Of a DNA stretch of 64,000 bases, positions 1 through 9,565 are shown one piece after another. Under the pieces are notes generated by a model. It was not told the origin of the DNA. It ran no database searches and saw only the letters and a list, made by a program, of their open reading frames with translations. Origin of the DNA: Alphaproteobacteria bacterium (GTDB taxonomy: Bacteria; Pseudomonadota; Alphaproteobacteria; UBA828); the NCBI GenBank assembly GCA_022820945.1, contig JAJEEP010000140.1, positions 1-64,000 on the forward strand, written 5' to 3'. The first letter of the stretch is position 1. The number at the start of each line of letters is the position of its first letter. A program made the position numbers and the translations under genes.

Positions 1-184
1 ATCGGGCAAACGCTTCGACGCACACTGTCGGCCGGACGGCGCCGCCCTTCGGGTCGCGCCCAGGCGCCCGCCCGCGGCGTCGCGGGCCTCAACCGTATTC
101 CCCGATACGCTTTTCGGCCCGCTCCTTGCGGATCGAACGCCTGGGCGCGACGCAGGCCGCGACTTTGGTGAGAAATGCGGGCTA
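1..184. repeat. Partial copy of a MITE-like structured repeat, truncated by the window edge
   Basis: Aligns without gaps to 38393..38576 with about 17 mismatches in 184 (hand count). Contains the 14-bp stem gtcgcgcccaggcg (53-66) / cgcctgggcgcgac (138-151) and inner hairpin gcccgcg-gcgt-cgcgggc (70-87). Confidence 0.85.
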
Positions 185-340
185 AAGCGCGCCTCTTCGC
201 GTCACCGCCGGACCGACCGAGCCTGCCGATCCGATCACCCCGACGCCCCGGACCATGGTGCGGTGCACGGAGCGCAGTTGCTGCGTCAGGGTGGCGCCAT
301 GCAGCGCACAAGCGAACCGCCCGCATCCCACGTCATTGCC

Positions 341-430
341 GCCGCTTGTCCCAGGGCATCCCGCTTGTCTCGGGGAATCCCACTCGTCCCGGAGAATCCC
401 GCTTGTCCCGGGAATCCCACTTAGTTCCCG
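341..430. repeat. Short degenerate tandem repeat, unit about 19 bp (cccgcttgtcccggggaat), about 4.5 copies
   Basis: Units read directly at 341-359, 360-378, 379-397, 398-415, with a partial unit after that. Confidence 0.8.
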
Positions 431-530
431 CGTTTCGCTCGATCCCTGCGTGTCCCGCATGAAATTAATGTGCGCCGCGGTGGGACGTGGAACCGGACCG
501 CGAACGCGGCAAGCAATTCGGATGAGTCGT

Positions 531-869
531 TCACCCTGTCAACGTCGCGAAGGGGTTGCGGCCTTCGGGGTCCTCGACCTCGACGATCCAGACGTCCGGG
601 TCGAAGTCGATCTCCCGCGTTAGCCGCGCCTCGGCCTCCTCCTCGGGAATCCAGCCCTCGCCGGTGGCGCGGCGCCAGGCGAGGTCGCCCTCGAGCGATT
701 GGGTCCGGGCGAAGACCGCCGCCGTGCCGTCGAGCCGGCTCACCTTGACTAGCAGCGCGCCCGCGTCGGCATCGCCGCGCCGGCGGAGCGCAGCGAACAG
801 CAACGCCTGCTGGCAATACCGGAAGCCCGCCTGCACTAGCACCTCGGTCTTGAGTTGCGCCGCGCTCAT
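531..869 (-). CDS. DUF1491 family protein
   Basis: ORF from internal ATG: MSAAQLKTEVLVQAGFRYCQQALLFAALRRRGDADAGALLVKVSRLDG...; characteristic DUF1491 pattern. Confidence 0.8.
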   Translation of the reverse strand: MSAAQLKTEVLVQAGFRYCQQALLFAALRRRGDADAGALLVKVSRLDGTAAVFARTQSLEGDLAWRRATGEGWIPEEEAEARLTREIDFDPDVWIVEVEDPEGRNPFATLTG

Positions 870-1339
870 GGCAGCTCGATCGACGGGTGGCGCAGGCGGT
901 CGCCGGGCGCGATGCCGAGGCGCCGGGCGGAGCCCGCGATCATCTCCAGCACGAAGCGGACCGGCTGGCCGGAGCGGATCCGCTTCTCCGAGAGCGGGGT
1001 GGTGCCCTCGGCGACGGTGACGATGCGGCCGTCGCTCTCGGCGAAGAACATGTCCAGCGAGATCAGCGTGTTCTTCATCCACATCGTGGCCGGCCGCGTG
1101 GTGCCGTAGTCGAAGAGCATGCCGCGATCGGGCGCGAGCTCGGTGCGGTGCATGAGGCCGATTGCGCGCTCCTCGGCCGTGCGCGCGACCTCGACCTGGA
1201 TGACGTGGACGCCCGCGGCGGTCTCGATGGTCAGCGGCTCGAGCGCGCCGGTCTCCGCCCGGCCCGTCGAGGCGAAGCCTGCGGCGACGAGCAGCGTCCC
1301 GAGCACGAGCGCAAGGACTGTCTTGCGGGTGGCGATCAT
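866..1339 (-). CDS. DUF192 family protein with signal peptide
   Basis: MIATRKTVLALVLGTLLVAAGFASTGRAE signal, then ...ERAIGLMHRTELAPDRGMLFDYGTTRPATMWMKNTLISLDMFF..., a DUF192 signature. Confidence 0.88.
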   Translation of the reverse strand: MIATRKTVLALVLGTLLVAAGFASTGRAETGALEPLTIETAAGVHVIQVEVARTAEERAIGLMHRTELAPDRGMLFDYGTTRPATMWMKNTLISLDMFFAESDGRIVTVAEGTTPLSEKRIRSGQPVRFVLEMIAGSARRLGIAPGDRLRHPSIELP

Positions 1340-2418
1340 CTTCGTGGCACGACCACGATGTTGCCGACGTAACGCTTGTCGATGAAGGCCTGCTGGGCGG
1401 CGCGCAGCTCGCGCAACGGATAGGTCGCCGCCAGCACCGGCTCGATCTCGCCCCGTTCGATGTAGCCGACCACGTCGCGAAAGACGTGGCTCGGGACCAC
1501 GGTGGAGCCGGTGAAGGTGAGGTCGCGCAGGTAGAAGGTGCGGAGGTCGAGCGCGACCATGGGCCCGGCGATGGCGCCGGAGCAGGTGTAGCGGCCGCCT
1601 GGCGTGAGCACGTCGATCAGCGTGGGCCAACTGGGCCCGCCCACGACGTCGGCGACGACCGTGATCCGCTCGCCCTCCAGCGTCTCGCGCAGGTTCTCCG
1701 GCGCGCGCGGCAGGATGCGGTCGGGGCCGAGCCTCGCCACATCGGCGTACTTGGCTTCGGCGGTCATCGCGATCACCCGCGCGCCGCGCCGCCTGGCAAG
1801 CTGGATCAGCGCGCCGCCCACGCCGCCCGAAGCGCCGGGGACGAGTACCGTGTCGCCCGCGCCCGCGTTCGCCCGGTTCAGCATGCCTTCGGCCGTGGTG
1901 TAGGAGCAGGAGAAGGTCGCGAGCTCGGCGTCCGTGAGCGCGGAGTCGACCACCGCCATGCTGCGCACGTCGCAGACGGTGTATTCGGCGAAGCCGCCGT
2001 CGACCTCCGATCCGAAGTAGACGGCCTTCTCCATGTTCTCGGGCTCGGACCAGTCGCGCTGCCAGCCGTCCACCATGACCCGCCTGCCGATCAGCGCGGG
2101 GTCGGCGCCCTCGCCCACGGCGGCCACTTCGCCTACCGCATCGGCGCCCTGGATGCGCGGAAAGCCGATGGGCCGCCCGCCCCAGGTCGGATCGCTGCCG
2201 TCCACCTCGGCGTGGACGGCGCCGGTCGTGGCTTCCGTCACGGTCTTGGAGTACCAGCCGGTGCGGGTGTTGACGTCGGTGTTGTTGAGCCCGCAGGCGC
2301 CGACCCTGACCAGCGCCTCCATCGGCCCCGGCTCGGGCATGGGCCAGTCCTCGCGCCAGGCGTACTTGTCGAGGCCGCCGTGGCCGGTCAGCACCATCGC
2401 CCTCATCACGCGGCTCAT
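1336..2418 (-). CDS. Zinc-type alcohol dehydrogenase / quinone oxidoreductase-like (MDR family)
   Basis: GAxGGVGGALIQLARRRGA nucleotide-binding motif; N-terminal ADH-like domain. Confidence 0.88.
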   Translation of the reverse strand: MSRVMRAMVLTGHGGLDKYAWREDWPMPEPGPMEALVRVGACGLNNTDVNTRTGWYSKTVTEATTGAVHAEVDGSDPTWGGRPIGFPRIQGADAVGEVAAVGEGADPALIGRRVMVDGWQRDWSEPENMEKAVYFGSEVDGGFAEYTVCDVRSMAVVDSALTDAELATFSCSYTTAEGMLNRANAGAGDTVLVPGASGGVGGALIQLARRRGARVIAMTAEAKYADVARLGPDRILPRAPENLRETLEGERITVVADVVGGPSWPTLIDVLTPGGRYTCSGAIAGPMVALDLRTFYLRDLTFTGSTVVPSHVFRDVVGYIERGEIEPVLAATYPLRELRAAQQAFIDKRYVGNIVVVPRR

Positions 2419-2541
2419 GCGCCGGTCACTCCTTCAACCGTGTGTCCTGTATGGACTTTTTGCTGGGCGATGGACAGCCGTTTCGCCTATCGTGGCCGGC
2501 GCCGCGTGCGCCGCATCGCCCGCCAGGGAGGATCGACGGGA

Positions 2542-3642
2542 ATGACCGGTCAAGACCCGCCAGCGCCCGTCCGTTCCCTCGCCGCACGCTACTACACCGA
2601 TCCGGCCATCTTCGAGAAGGAGCGCCGGGGCCTGCTCTCCCGCACCTGGCAGTTCGCCGGGCATGAGAGCCAGGCGCGCGAGCCGGGCGACTACTTTACG
2701 TGCGAGATCGCGGGCGATAGCCTGTTCTGCATTCGCGGGCGCGACGGCGTGCTGCGCGCCTTCTACAACGTGTGCCAGCACCGGGGACATCGGCTGGTGG
2801 AGGGCGCCGGCAACACGCGCGCGATCGTCTGCCCCTACCACGCCTGGTCCTACGAGCTGACCGGCGCGTTCCGCAACGGGCCGAACGTGGAGGCGGTGCC
2901 GGGGTTCGACGGTTCATCCATTCGCTTGACGGCGGTGCGGAGCGAGAGCCTGCACGGCTTCGTCTTCGCCAACCTAGACGACGACGCGGCGCCGATGGAT
3001 GCGTGGTATCCGGGCGTGCGGGAGGAACTCGCGGACTACGTGCCCGACATCGGCGCGCTCGCGCCGCTCGAATGGATCGAGGTTCCGGAGGCCTGCAACT
3101 GGAAGATCTCGGTCGAGAATCACTCCGAGTGCTACCACTGCGTGCTGCGCCATCCGACCTTCGCGACCGGCGTGATCCGGCCCGAGAGCTATGACATCCA
3201 GCCTTCAGGAGAGGGCTACGTTCTGCGCCACACGACCGAGTGCCAGGACCTGGAGCGGATGAGCTATCCCATCGACCTGTCGGTGCCCCGTGCAGGGGAG
3301 TACCGCACGTTCCTCCTCTGGCCGATGTTCTCGTTCCAGATCTATCCGGGCAACGTGCTGAACACTTACCACTGGCGTGCCCACGGCGTGGACGCCTGCA
3401 CCGTCTGGCGAGGCTGGTACACGCCGGGCGGTGCCGAGAGCGCGGTGATTCGGCAGCTCGCGGCGCAGGACCTGGAGACCACGGTCGCGGAGGATATCCG
3501 GCTGGTCGAGAGCGTGGCGCAGGGGCTGAAGAGCCGCGGCTACCGCCCCGGCCCTCTCGTGCTCGATCCCGAAGGCGGGCTGAACTCCGAGCACTCCATC
3601 CGGACGCTCCAGCAATGGATGCGGGAGGCCGTGGACGATTAG
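2542..3642 (+). CDS. Rieske [2Fe-2S] aromatic-ring-hydroxylating / betaine-type oxygenase alpha subunit
   Basis: CQHRGHRL...CPYHAW Rieske motif and NHSECYHCVLRHPTF mononuclear iron motif. Start taken at MTGQDPPAP within the longer ORF. Confidence 0.9.
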   Translation: MTGQDPPAPVRSLAARYYTDPAIFEKERRGLLSRTWQFAGHESQAREPGDYFTCEIAGDSLFCIRGRDGVLRAFYNVCQHRGHRLVEGAGNTRAIVCPYHAWSYELTGAFRNGPNVEAVPGFDGSSIRLTAVRSESLHGFVFANLDDDAAPMDAWYPGVREELADYVPDIGALAPLEWIEVPEACNWKISVENHSECYHCVLRHPTFATGVIRPESYDIQPSGEGYVLRHTTECQDLERMSYPIDLSVPRAGEYRTFLLWPMFSFQIYPGNVLNTYHWRAHGVDACTVWRGWYTPGGAESAVIRQLAAQDLETTVAEDIRLVESVAQGLKSRGYRPGPLVLDPEGGLNSEHSIRTLQQWMREAVDD

Positions 3643-3661
3643 CGCGGTGATCTCGCCGCGG

Positions 3662-4720
3662 TCAGTTGACGAAGCGCGTCTCGGTGTCTCCGGTACCGAA
3701 CTTCTCGCTGTCCTCGTCGCCCCACTCGCGGCCGCTCTCCTGGCTGGAGAATTTCTCGAGCATGTAGGCGCCGGCCGTGATCGGCGGGTACTTCGCCGGC
3801 TCCTCCTGGCTGTGGCAGGTCGGCAGACATTCGATCAGCGCGTCGTAGTTGGGCTCGATGAAGTGGCAGAAGGAGAGGCGGTCCCCGGACGCGTGCGGCG
3901 GATTGAGCACGCGATGCCGCGTGGATTTCCAGCGGTCATTGGTCCAGCGCATCAGGAAGTCGCCGATGTTGACCACGAACGAGCCGGGGATGGCGGGTAC
4001 GCTCACCCAGGTGCCGTCCGGGCCGCGCGCCTGCAGGCCGCCCGGCTTGTCCTCGATAAGGCAGATGGTGAGGTTGTCGTAGTCCGAGTGCTCGCCGGCG
4101 CGAAACTGCCCCTCCTTGGGCGCCGACTTCTGCTCGGGATAGTTCAGCACGCGGAGGATGCTGAACCCCCTTTCGAGCATGCCGTCGAAGTGATCCTCGG
4201 GCAGATCGAAGGCGATGGCCGCGAGCCGGTGCAGGTGCCAGCCCAACAGGTCCAGGGCCCGGATGTAGTCCTCGATGGTCTGGCGGAGCCCTGCCGGGTG
4301 CTGCGGATAGATATTGGGCGCGTAGCAGGGCGCGGCCGCCTCGGTGTGGCAGGATGGATGGTCCGGCACGTCAATCGGCCCGAAGGAGATCGATTCCTTC
4401 AGATCGGGCGGCGCCTCCACACCGATCGTCGCAGAAAGGTGCTCCGTGCCCACCGGCTCGTAGCCTCGCACCGCCAGATCGCCCTCCGGCTTCCTGATCG
4501 CCAGCTTCTCCTTCATCGGCAAGCCGAAGAACGCCACGGACTCACGGCGCGCGCGCTCGATCAGCGCCGGGTCGACCCCGTGGCCCAAGACCATGAAGAA
4601 ACCGATGCGCTCGCACGCCCGGCTGATCTCGTCCGCGACCCGCCTCTTGTCGGTGGGGTCTCCCGCGAAGTAGGGGCTGAGGTCGATGAGCGGAATCTCG
4701 GCGAGGGATCCGGTCGACAT
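3662..4720 (-). CDS. Isopenicillin N synthase-like 2OG-Fe(II) dioxygenase
   Basis: HSDYDNLTICLIEDKPGGLQ ... STRHRVLNPP (HxD...H); N-terminal IPLIDLSPYF. Confidence 0.92.
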   Translation of the reverse strand: MSTGSLAEIPLIDLSPYFAGDPTDKRRVADEISRACERIGFFMVLGHGVDPALIERARRESVAFFGLPMKEKLAIRKPEGDLAVRGYEPVGTEHLSATIGVEAPPDLKESISFGPIDVPDHPSCHTEAAAPCYAPNIYPQHPAGLRQTIEDYIRALDLLGWHLHRLAAIAFDLPEDHFDGMLERGFSILRVLNYPEQKSAPKEGQFRAGEHSDYDNLTICLIEDKPGGLQARGPDGTWVSVPAIPGSFVVNIGDFLMRWTNDRWKSTRHRVLNPPHASGDRLSFCHFIEPNYDALIECLPTCHSQEEPAKYPPITAGAYMLEKFSSQESGREWGDEDSEKFGTGDTETRFVN

Positions 4721-4807
4721 GGGGGCTCCTTTCGCTGCGCTTCGGTCCTTCTGCCGGCGGCCCCCCGGCGCAGGACGCAGGGCCGGCGGCGCGGTTCGTG
4801 CACTCGC

Positions 4808-5722
4808 CTAGTTTGCGGCGGGCGCGCCTTCGGTCGTGCCGTTGAAGGGATGCCGGCGTTTGAAGTCCTCGGCCATCTCCCGCATCGTGATCATGCGAAC
4901 GCCGGTGTGCGCCAGCATGTGGTCGAAGAGTCGCTCCAGCATCATCAGCACCTGCGGCTTGCCCGCGCAGTCCGGATGGATCACGCAGGTGTAGATCGCA
5001 TAGTCGTAGTGGCGGTAGATCCAGTCGAACTGGTCGCGCCAGATGTCCTCGACGTCCCTCGGATTGACCCAGCCGTGGCTGTTCGGGAAGGTCTTCACGA
5101 ACATCATGGGCGGCGCATCGTCGAGGTACCAGCTCGCCGGCAGTTCGACGAGATCCACCGCCTCCCCCGGCTGCCAGGGCTTCATCCAGGTCCTGGCCTC
5201 CTGGGTGTAGTCGATCTTGGTCCAGCTATCGCCACTGCGCAGGTAGTGCGGCGTGTAGTCGTCCTCCATGACGCTGCGGTCGTAGAGGAAGCCGCGCTCA
5301 AGCAGCAGGTCGATGGTGTTGGGGCTGAGTTCCCACCACGGCGCCACGTAGCCGACCGGGCGCACACCGCAAAGGTCGGTCACCAGCTCGATGCACTTGT
5401 CGAGCACGTCCGCCTCCTGCTGGCGGGACATGGCAAGCGGGTTCTCGTGGGTATAGCCGTGCACGCCCAGCTCGTGGCCGTACTTTACGATCAACTCCGA
5501 CTCTTTCGGAAAGCTCTCGATCGAATGCCCGGTGATGTCCCACGTGGTCTTGATGCCATAGCGGTCCATCATCTCGAGGATGCGTGGCACCCCCTGCCGC
5601 GCCGCGAAGACGCCGCGCGAGATGTCGCAGGGCGAATCGGCGCCGCCGAACGATCCGATCCAGAGCGAAACCGAATCGAAATGGGGATTGAAGCAAACCT
5701 GTATGTCTTTCTTCGTGGCCAT
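4808..5722 (-). CDS. Polysaccharide deacetylase / PuuE-like (allantoinase-type) protein
   Basis: TTWDITGHSIESFP...ELGVHGYTHENP NodB-fold motifs. Confidence 0.85.
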   Translation of the reverse strand: MATKKDIQVCFNPHFDSVSLWIGSFGGADSPCDISRGVFAARQGVPRILEMMDRYGIKTTWDITGHSIESFPKESELIVKYGHELGVHGYTHENPLAMSRQQEADVLDKCIELVTDLCGVRPVGYVAPWWELSPNTIDLLLERGFLYDRSVMEDDYTPHYLRSGDSWTKIDYTQEARTWMKPWQPGEAVDLVELPASWYLDDAPPMMFVKTFPNSHGWVNPRDVEDIWRDQFDWIYRHYDYAIYTCVIHPDCAGKPQVLMMLERLFDHMLAHTGVRMITMREMAEDFKRRHPFNGTTEGAPAAN

Positions 5723-5809
5723 GATTTCCCCCCTTTGGCGTTGCCGCGTCGCGGCGGTTGTCCGATGCCGATGCCTTCGCCTCAGCCGTCCGCGCGCCCT
5801 CTGAGCGCG

Positions 5810-7939
5810 TTATCCATCCGCGCGCTCTCTCAGCGCGACGATAGCGCCGAGCAGCACGAGTCCGTAGATGATACTGCGCACGGCCTCTGGCAGCATCGTT
5901 CCTGTCAGCAGCGAGCCGAGCGCCGTGAACAGCAAGGCGCCGCCCAGGATGCCGACGAAGTGGCCGCGCCCGCCGGTGATCAGCGTGCCGCCCAGCACCA
6001 CCACGGCGATGGATTGCAGCAGGAACGGATCCCCCATGCCGAAGAACGCCTGCCCGCTGAAGCCCGAGAGCAGGACGCCCACCAGCGCCGAGCAGAAGCC
6101 GCTCAGCATGTAGGCGCCGACGATGACGGAGCCGGTCCAGACGCCCGAAAGTCGCGCCACGGTGACGCTGTTGCCGACCGTGTAGAGCCTGCGCCCGAAG
6201 GCGGTCCGGTTGAGGAAGATCGTCGCAGTGATCGCAAACCCGATGAGGAACCAGCCGATGGGCGCGATACCGAGCAGCCGGCCGGACACGAACCAGCGCA
6301 GCACCGGCGGCGAGCCGCCGATGGGAGCGCCGTCGCTGAAGATGAGCGAGATACCTTCCAGCATGCCGGCCATCGCCAGCGTGACGATGATCGGTGACAT
6401 CCTGAAGAGCACGATCATGAGGCCGTTCAGACAACCGATGGCGAGCCCGATCGCGAGCGCCAGCGGCACCGCCCAGTAGGCGGGCCCGTTCTCGCCAAAG
6501 CAGAACGTGGTGACGACGATCGCGGGGAACGTGATCGCCCACGCGACCGAAAGATCGAGCCCGCCCGAGATGATGACCGCGCCCTGGCCCAAGCCCAGGA
6601 TCGCGAGGAAAGCAGTAAACAGGAGCAGGACGTTGAGATATTCGAGCGCCGACAGGTCCTCGCCGAAAATCACCACCGTGGCAATCACGATCACGGCGAA
6701 CATGACGTAGGTGGGGGAGATGTAGCGGAGCGTGGCCTGGTTGCGGGTGAACCAGCCTGCGGTCGGGCGGGTCAGGTCGGGGCCGCCGCGCGCGGCCGTT
6801 CGGCCCAGCAGGTCCTGCAGAAGCCCGTCGCCCCGAAGGCCGGCGGATGGCACGACCGGTGCCCGCCAGCGCGTGCGGAGCGCCTGCCGCCAGCCGCGCA
6901 CGACATCCACCACCGGAAGGTCCCGGCTCATAGAAAGCCCCAGCACGGCGAAGATCAGGATCGCGCCCTCTGCGAGCGGCACGTACCAGGTGCGCATGCC
7001 GAGCAGCAGGAAGATCGTCAGGATGATGGTGAGCGTCAGCGCGCCGAAGACTGTGCCGACACAGCCGCCGCGCCCGCCCCCGATCAGCGTTCCGCCGATG
7101 ACCACGGCGGCGAAAATCTTGAGCAGGAACTTGGCACCGATCAACGGGTCTCCGGCGCCGATCTGGGCAGTCATGAACATGCCGGCGGCGCCGTAGCAGA
7201 CGCCGGCGATGGTGTAAGTCCAGAACTTCGTCATCCGCACGTCGGTGCCGCTTGCCAGCGCCGACTTCTCGTCGCTGCCGATGGCGTAGATCCCGGTCCC
7301 GAGCCGCGAATTCCGCAGCGCCAGCCAGAGCACGATGACGACCGCGAGCACGATGATCGGCGCGGGGAGCACGCCGGCGATGGCCTCGCCGGTGAAGAAC
7401 ATGCTGAACTCCCACGGCGCCTCGCCACCCGCATGAGTCATCACCAGCAGCGCTGCGCCCTGCGCAATAAACATCGTGGCGAGAGTCACGACGATCGCCG
7501 ACAGACCGAGAAAGGCGATCAGGAAGCCGTTGATCGCTCCGATCGCCGCGCCCACTGCAAGCGCGAGCGCAAGCGCCGCTCCGATGAACTCGGCGCCGGA
7601 AAGCGCGGCGACATCGGAGGAGAACTCGGAACCCCCTCCGAGGAACTGAATGATCATTACGTTGACAAGCGAGATCACCGCGCCGGCCGAAAGATCGAAG
7701 CCGCCGGCCAGGATGACGATGGTCTCGCCCACGGCAGCGAGCGCGAGCGTCGTCGCGCCGGTAGTGATGGAGCTCACGTCGAAGTAGCTGATCCCCTCGC
7801 CCTTGACGAGCTGCAGGATGATCAGCATCACCAGGAACACGCCGACCGAGATCAGGAGGCCGCGCTGGCGCTGCCAATTCACGACCGGAAGGCTGGCGCG
7901 ATCGAATCGCGGCACAGGCAGCAGCGGTCTGCCGTTCAC
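5810..7939 (-). CDS. ABC transporter permease, two RbsC-like permease domains fused in one chain
   Basis: 709 aa. Two similar halves, each with a GGxDLS-type motif (ILAGGFDLSAGAVISLVNV and IISGGLDLSVAWAITFPAI) and a conserved late block (GGTLIGGGRGGCVGTVFGAL and GGTLITGGRGHFVGILGGAL). Confidence 0.9.
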   Translation of the reverse strand: MNGRPLLPVPRFDRASLPVVNWQRQRGLLISVGVFLVMLIILQLVKGEGISYFDVSSITTGATTLALAAVGETIVILAGGFDLSAGAVISLVNVMIIQFLGGGSEFSSDVAALSGAEFIGAALALALAVGAAIGAINGFLIAFLGLSAIVVTLATMFIAQGAALLVMTHAGGEAPWEFSMFFTGEAIAGVLPAPIIVLAVVIVLWLALRNSRLGTGIYAIGSDEKSALASGTDVRMTKFWTYTIAGVCYGAAGMFMTAQIGAGDPLIGAKFLLKIFAAVVIGGTLIGGGRGGCVGTVFGALTLTIILTIFLLLGMRTWYVPLAEGAILIFAVLGLSMSRDLPVVDVVRGWRQALRTRWRAPVVPSAGLRGDGLLQDLLGRTAARGGPDLTRPTAGWFTRNQATLRYISPTYVMFAVIVIATVVIFGEDLSALEYLNVLLLFTAFLAILGLGQGAVIISGGLDLSVAWAITFPAIVVTTFCFGENGPAYWAVPLALAIGLAIGCLNGLMIVLFRMSPIIVTLAMAGMLEGISLIFSDGAPIGGSPPVLRWFVSGRLLGIAPIGWFLIGFAITATIFLNRTAFGRRLYTVGNSVTVARLSGVWTGSVIVGAYMLSGFCSALVGVLLSGFSGQAFFGMGDPFLLQSIAVVVLGGTLITGGRGHFVGILGGALLFTALGSLLTGTMLPEAVRSIIYGLVLLGAIVALRERADG

Positions 7940-9474
7940 AGCGACCCGCCCTCACCGAGAGCCGCGCGCATCACGGCAGATTCCGAAAGCGCATCGCCGC
8001 TCAGCGTCGCCGCCGCGCGGCCGCGATAGACGACCTTCACCTCATCGCAGAGATTGACCAGCTCCGAGACGTCGGTGGAGTAGAACAGCACCGCGCCGCC
8101 TGCGCTCGCGTAGGCGCGGATCATCACGTAGATCTCGGCCTTGGTGCCGACATCGACGCCACGGGTCGGGTCGTACATGAGCAGGATGCGGTTCTCGGTC
8201 AGCAGCCACTTGGCGATGGCGAGCTTTTGCTGATTGCCGCCGCTGAAGACCTTGCAGGCGGTGTGGAGCGCGCGCCGGTCCACCTGCACCAGATCCAGGA
8301 CCCGGGCGACGGCCGCAGACTCCGCAGCCGTGTCGATGACCCCGAAGCGCCTGAACCGCTCGATGACCGGCAGCGAGACGTTCTCCCGCCCGGTCATCTC
8401 CAGCGCCAGCGCCTCGGTCTTGCGTTCCTCCGGCACCAGGCTGATGCCGATGTCGGCGCGCAGCGCGTCGCGCGGCGATTTCAGGGTGACCGGCTTGCCG
8501 TAGACCGAGACCGTGCCGGCCGTAGGTCTGATCATACCGAACAGCGCGAGGAACAGCTCTCGCTGGCCCATTCCTTCCAACCCGGCGACGCCGAGCACGT
8601 CGCCCGGCCGCAGCGCGAACGACAGGTCCTTGAGCCTGCCGCCCGCCGCGAGTCCCTCGGCCGAAAGAACCGGCTCCGCTGCCTCCCCGGTTGCGCGCGG
8701 CGGCTTCTCCGGGAAGGTCGCAGCCAGCGAGCGGCCGATCACCAGCGCGATAACCTCTTCCTCGGAAATGTCGGCGACCGCGAAGCTCCCCACGTTGGCA
8801 CCGTTGCGCAGCACGGTCAGGTTGTCGCAAAAGCGCCGGACCTCCTGCATGCGATGAGAAATGAACACTGTGGTCACGCCGCGCTCTCGCAGCGCATTGA
8901 CCTGGCCGTGCAGCCACTCGACATCCCTGCCAGAGAGTGCCGAGGTCGGCTCGTCCAGCAAGAGAATCCTCGGCTCGCGCGAGATGGCGCGGGCGATCTC
9001 GATCCGCTGCTGGGTGGAGAGATCGAGCGTCGCGACCTCCACGCGCGGGTCGATATCGTCCAGGCCGAGGTTCTGAAGAATCTCGCGCACCAGCTCTTCG
9101 GATCGCCGGCGACGCACCTGCCCGCCCGGGTGTGCGGGCTCGTAGGGCAGGAGCATGTTCTGCGTGACCGTGAGGTCTTTGATCAGCGAGATTTCCTGAT
9201 AGGCGGTCTGGATGCCGGAACGGTGCGCGGTGCGCGGATCGCCGAGCCGAGCGGGCTCGCCGAACAGATGGATGTCGCCGGCATCGGGCCGAATGAGACC
9301 GCTAAGAATTTTGACGAGCGTGGACTTGCCGGCGCCGTTCTCGCCGAGCAGCGCGTGAACGTCGCCCGACCCGACGGCCAGCGACACGTCATCCAGGGCA
9401 ATCGTGGCGCCGAAGTGCTTTCTTAGGCCGACGACCTCGAATGCGGCAGGCGCCTCGCTCCCGCTCTCGTCCAC
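7936..9474 (-). CDS. Sugar-type ABC transporter ATP-binding protein (tandem ABC domains, RbsA/MglA-like)
   Basis: Walker A GENGAGKSTLVKIL; signature LDLSTQQRIEIARAI; second domain FSGGNQQKLAIAKWL. Confidence 0.93.
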   Translation of the reverse strand: MDESGSEAPAAFEVVGLRKHFGATIALDDVSLAVGSGDVHALLGENGAGKSTLVKILSGLIRPDAGDIHLFGEPARLGDPRTAHRSGIQTAYQEISLIKDLTVTQNMLLPYEPAHPGGQVRRRRSEELVREILQNLGLDDIDPRVEVATLDLSTQQRIEIARAISREPRILLLDEPTSALSGRDVEWLHGQVNALRERGVTTVFISHRMQEVRRFCDNLTVLRNGANVGSFAVADISEEEVIALVIGRSLAATFPEKPPRATGEAAEPVLSAEGLAAGGRLKDLSFALRPGDVLGVAGLEGMGQRELFLALFGMIRPTAGTVSVYGKPVTLKSPRDALRADIGISLVPEERKTEALALEMTGRENVSLPVIERFRRFGVIDTAAESAAVARVLDLVQVDRRALHTACKVFSGGNQQKLAIAKWLLTENRILLMYDPTRGVDVGTKAEIYVMIRAYASAGGAVLFYSTDVSELVNLCDEVKVVYRGRAAATLSGDALSESAVMRAALGEGGSL

Positions 9475-9505
9475 GGCAGCGCGTCAGACCTGTCGGAGGC
9501 GTCCA

Positions 9506-9533
9506 TGCGGGACCCGCTTGCGCAGGTCCCGCA
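9506..9533 (-). terminator. Stem-loop between the binding-protein gene and the ATPase gene
   Basis: tgcgggacc (9506-9514) / ggtcccgca (9525-9533), 9-bp perfect stem. No strong T-tract. Confidence 0.4.
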
Positions 9534-9565
9534 CGGTAGAAGGTGCCTCCCTGTTAGGCCTTCTG

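Noticed and set aside
341-430. CRISPR-like array
   Set aside because: Contiguous 18-19-bp units without spacers; no cas genes in the window.
5298-7955. 885-aa minus ORF overlapping the fused permease
   Set aside because: Low-complexity Arg-rich out-of-frame translation of the permease gene.
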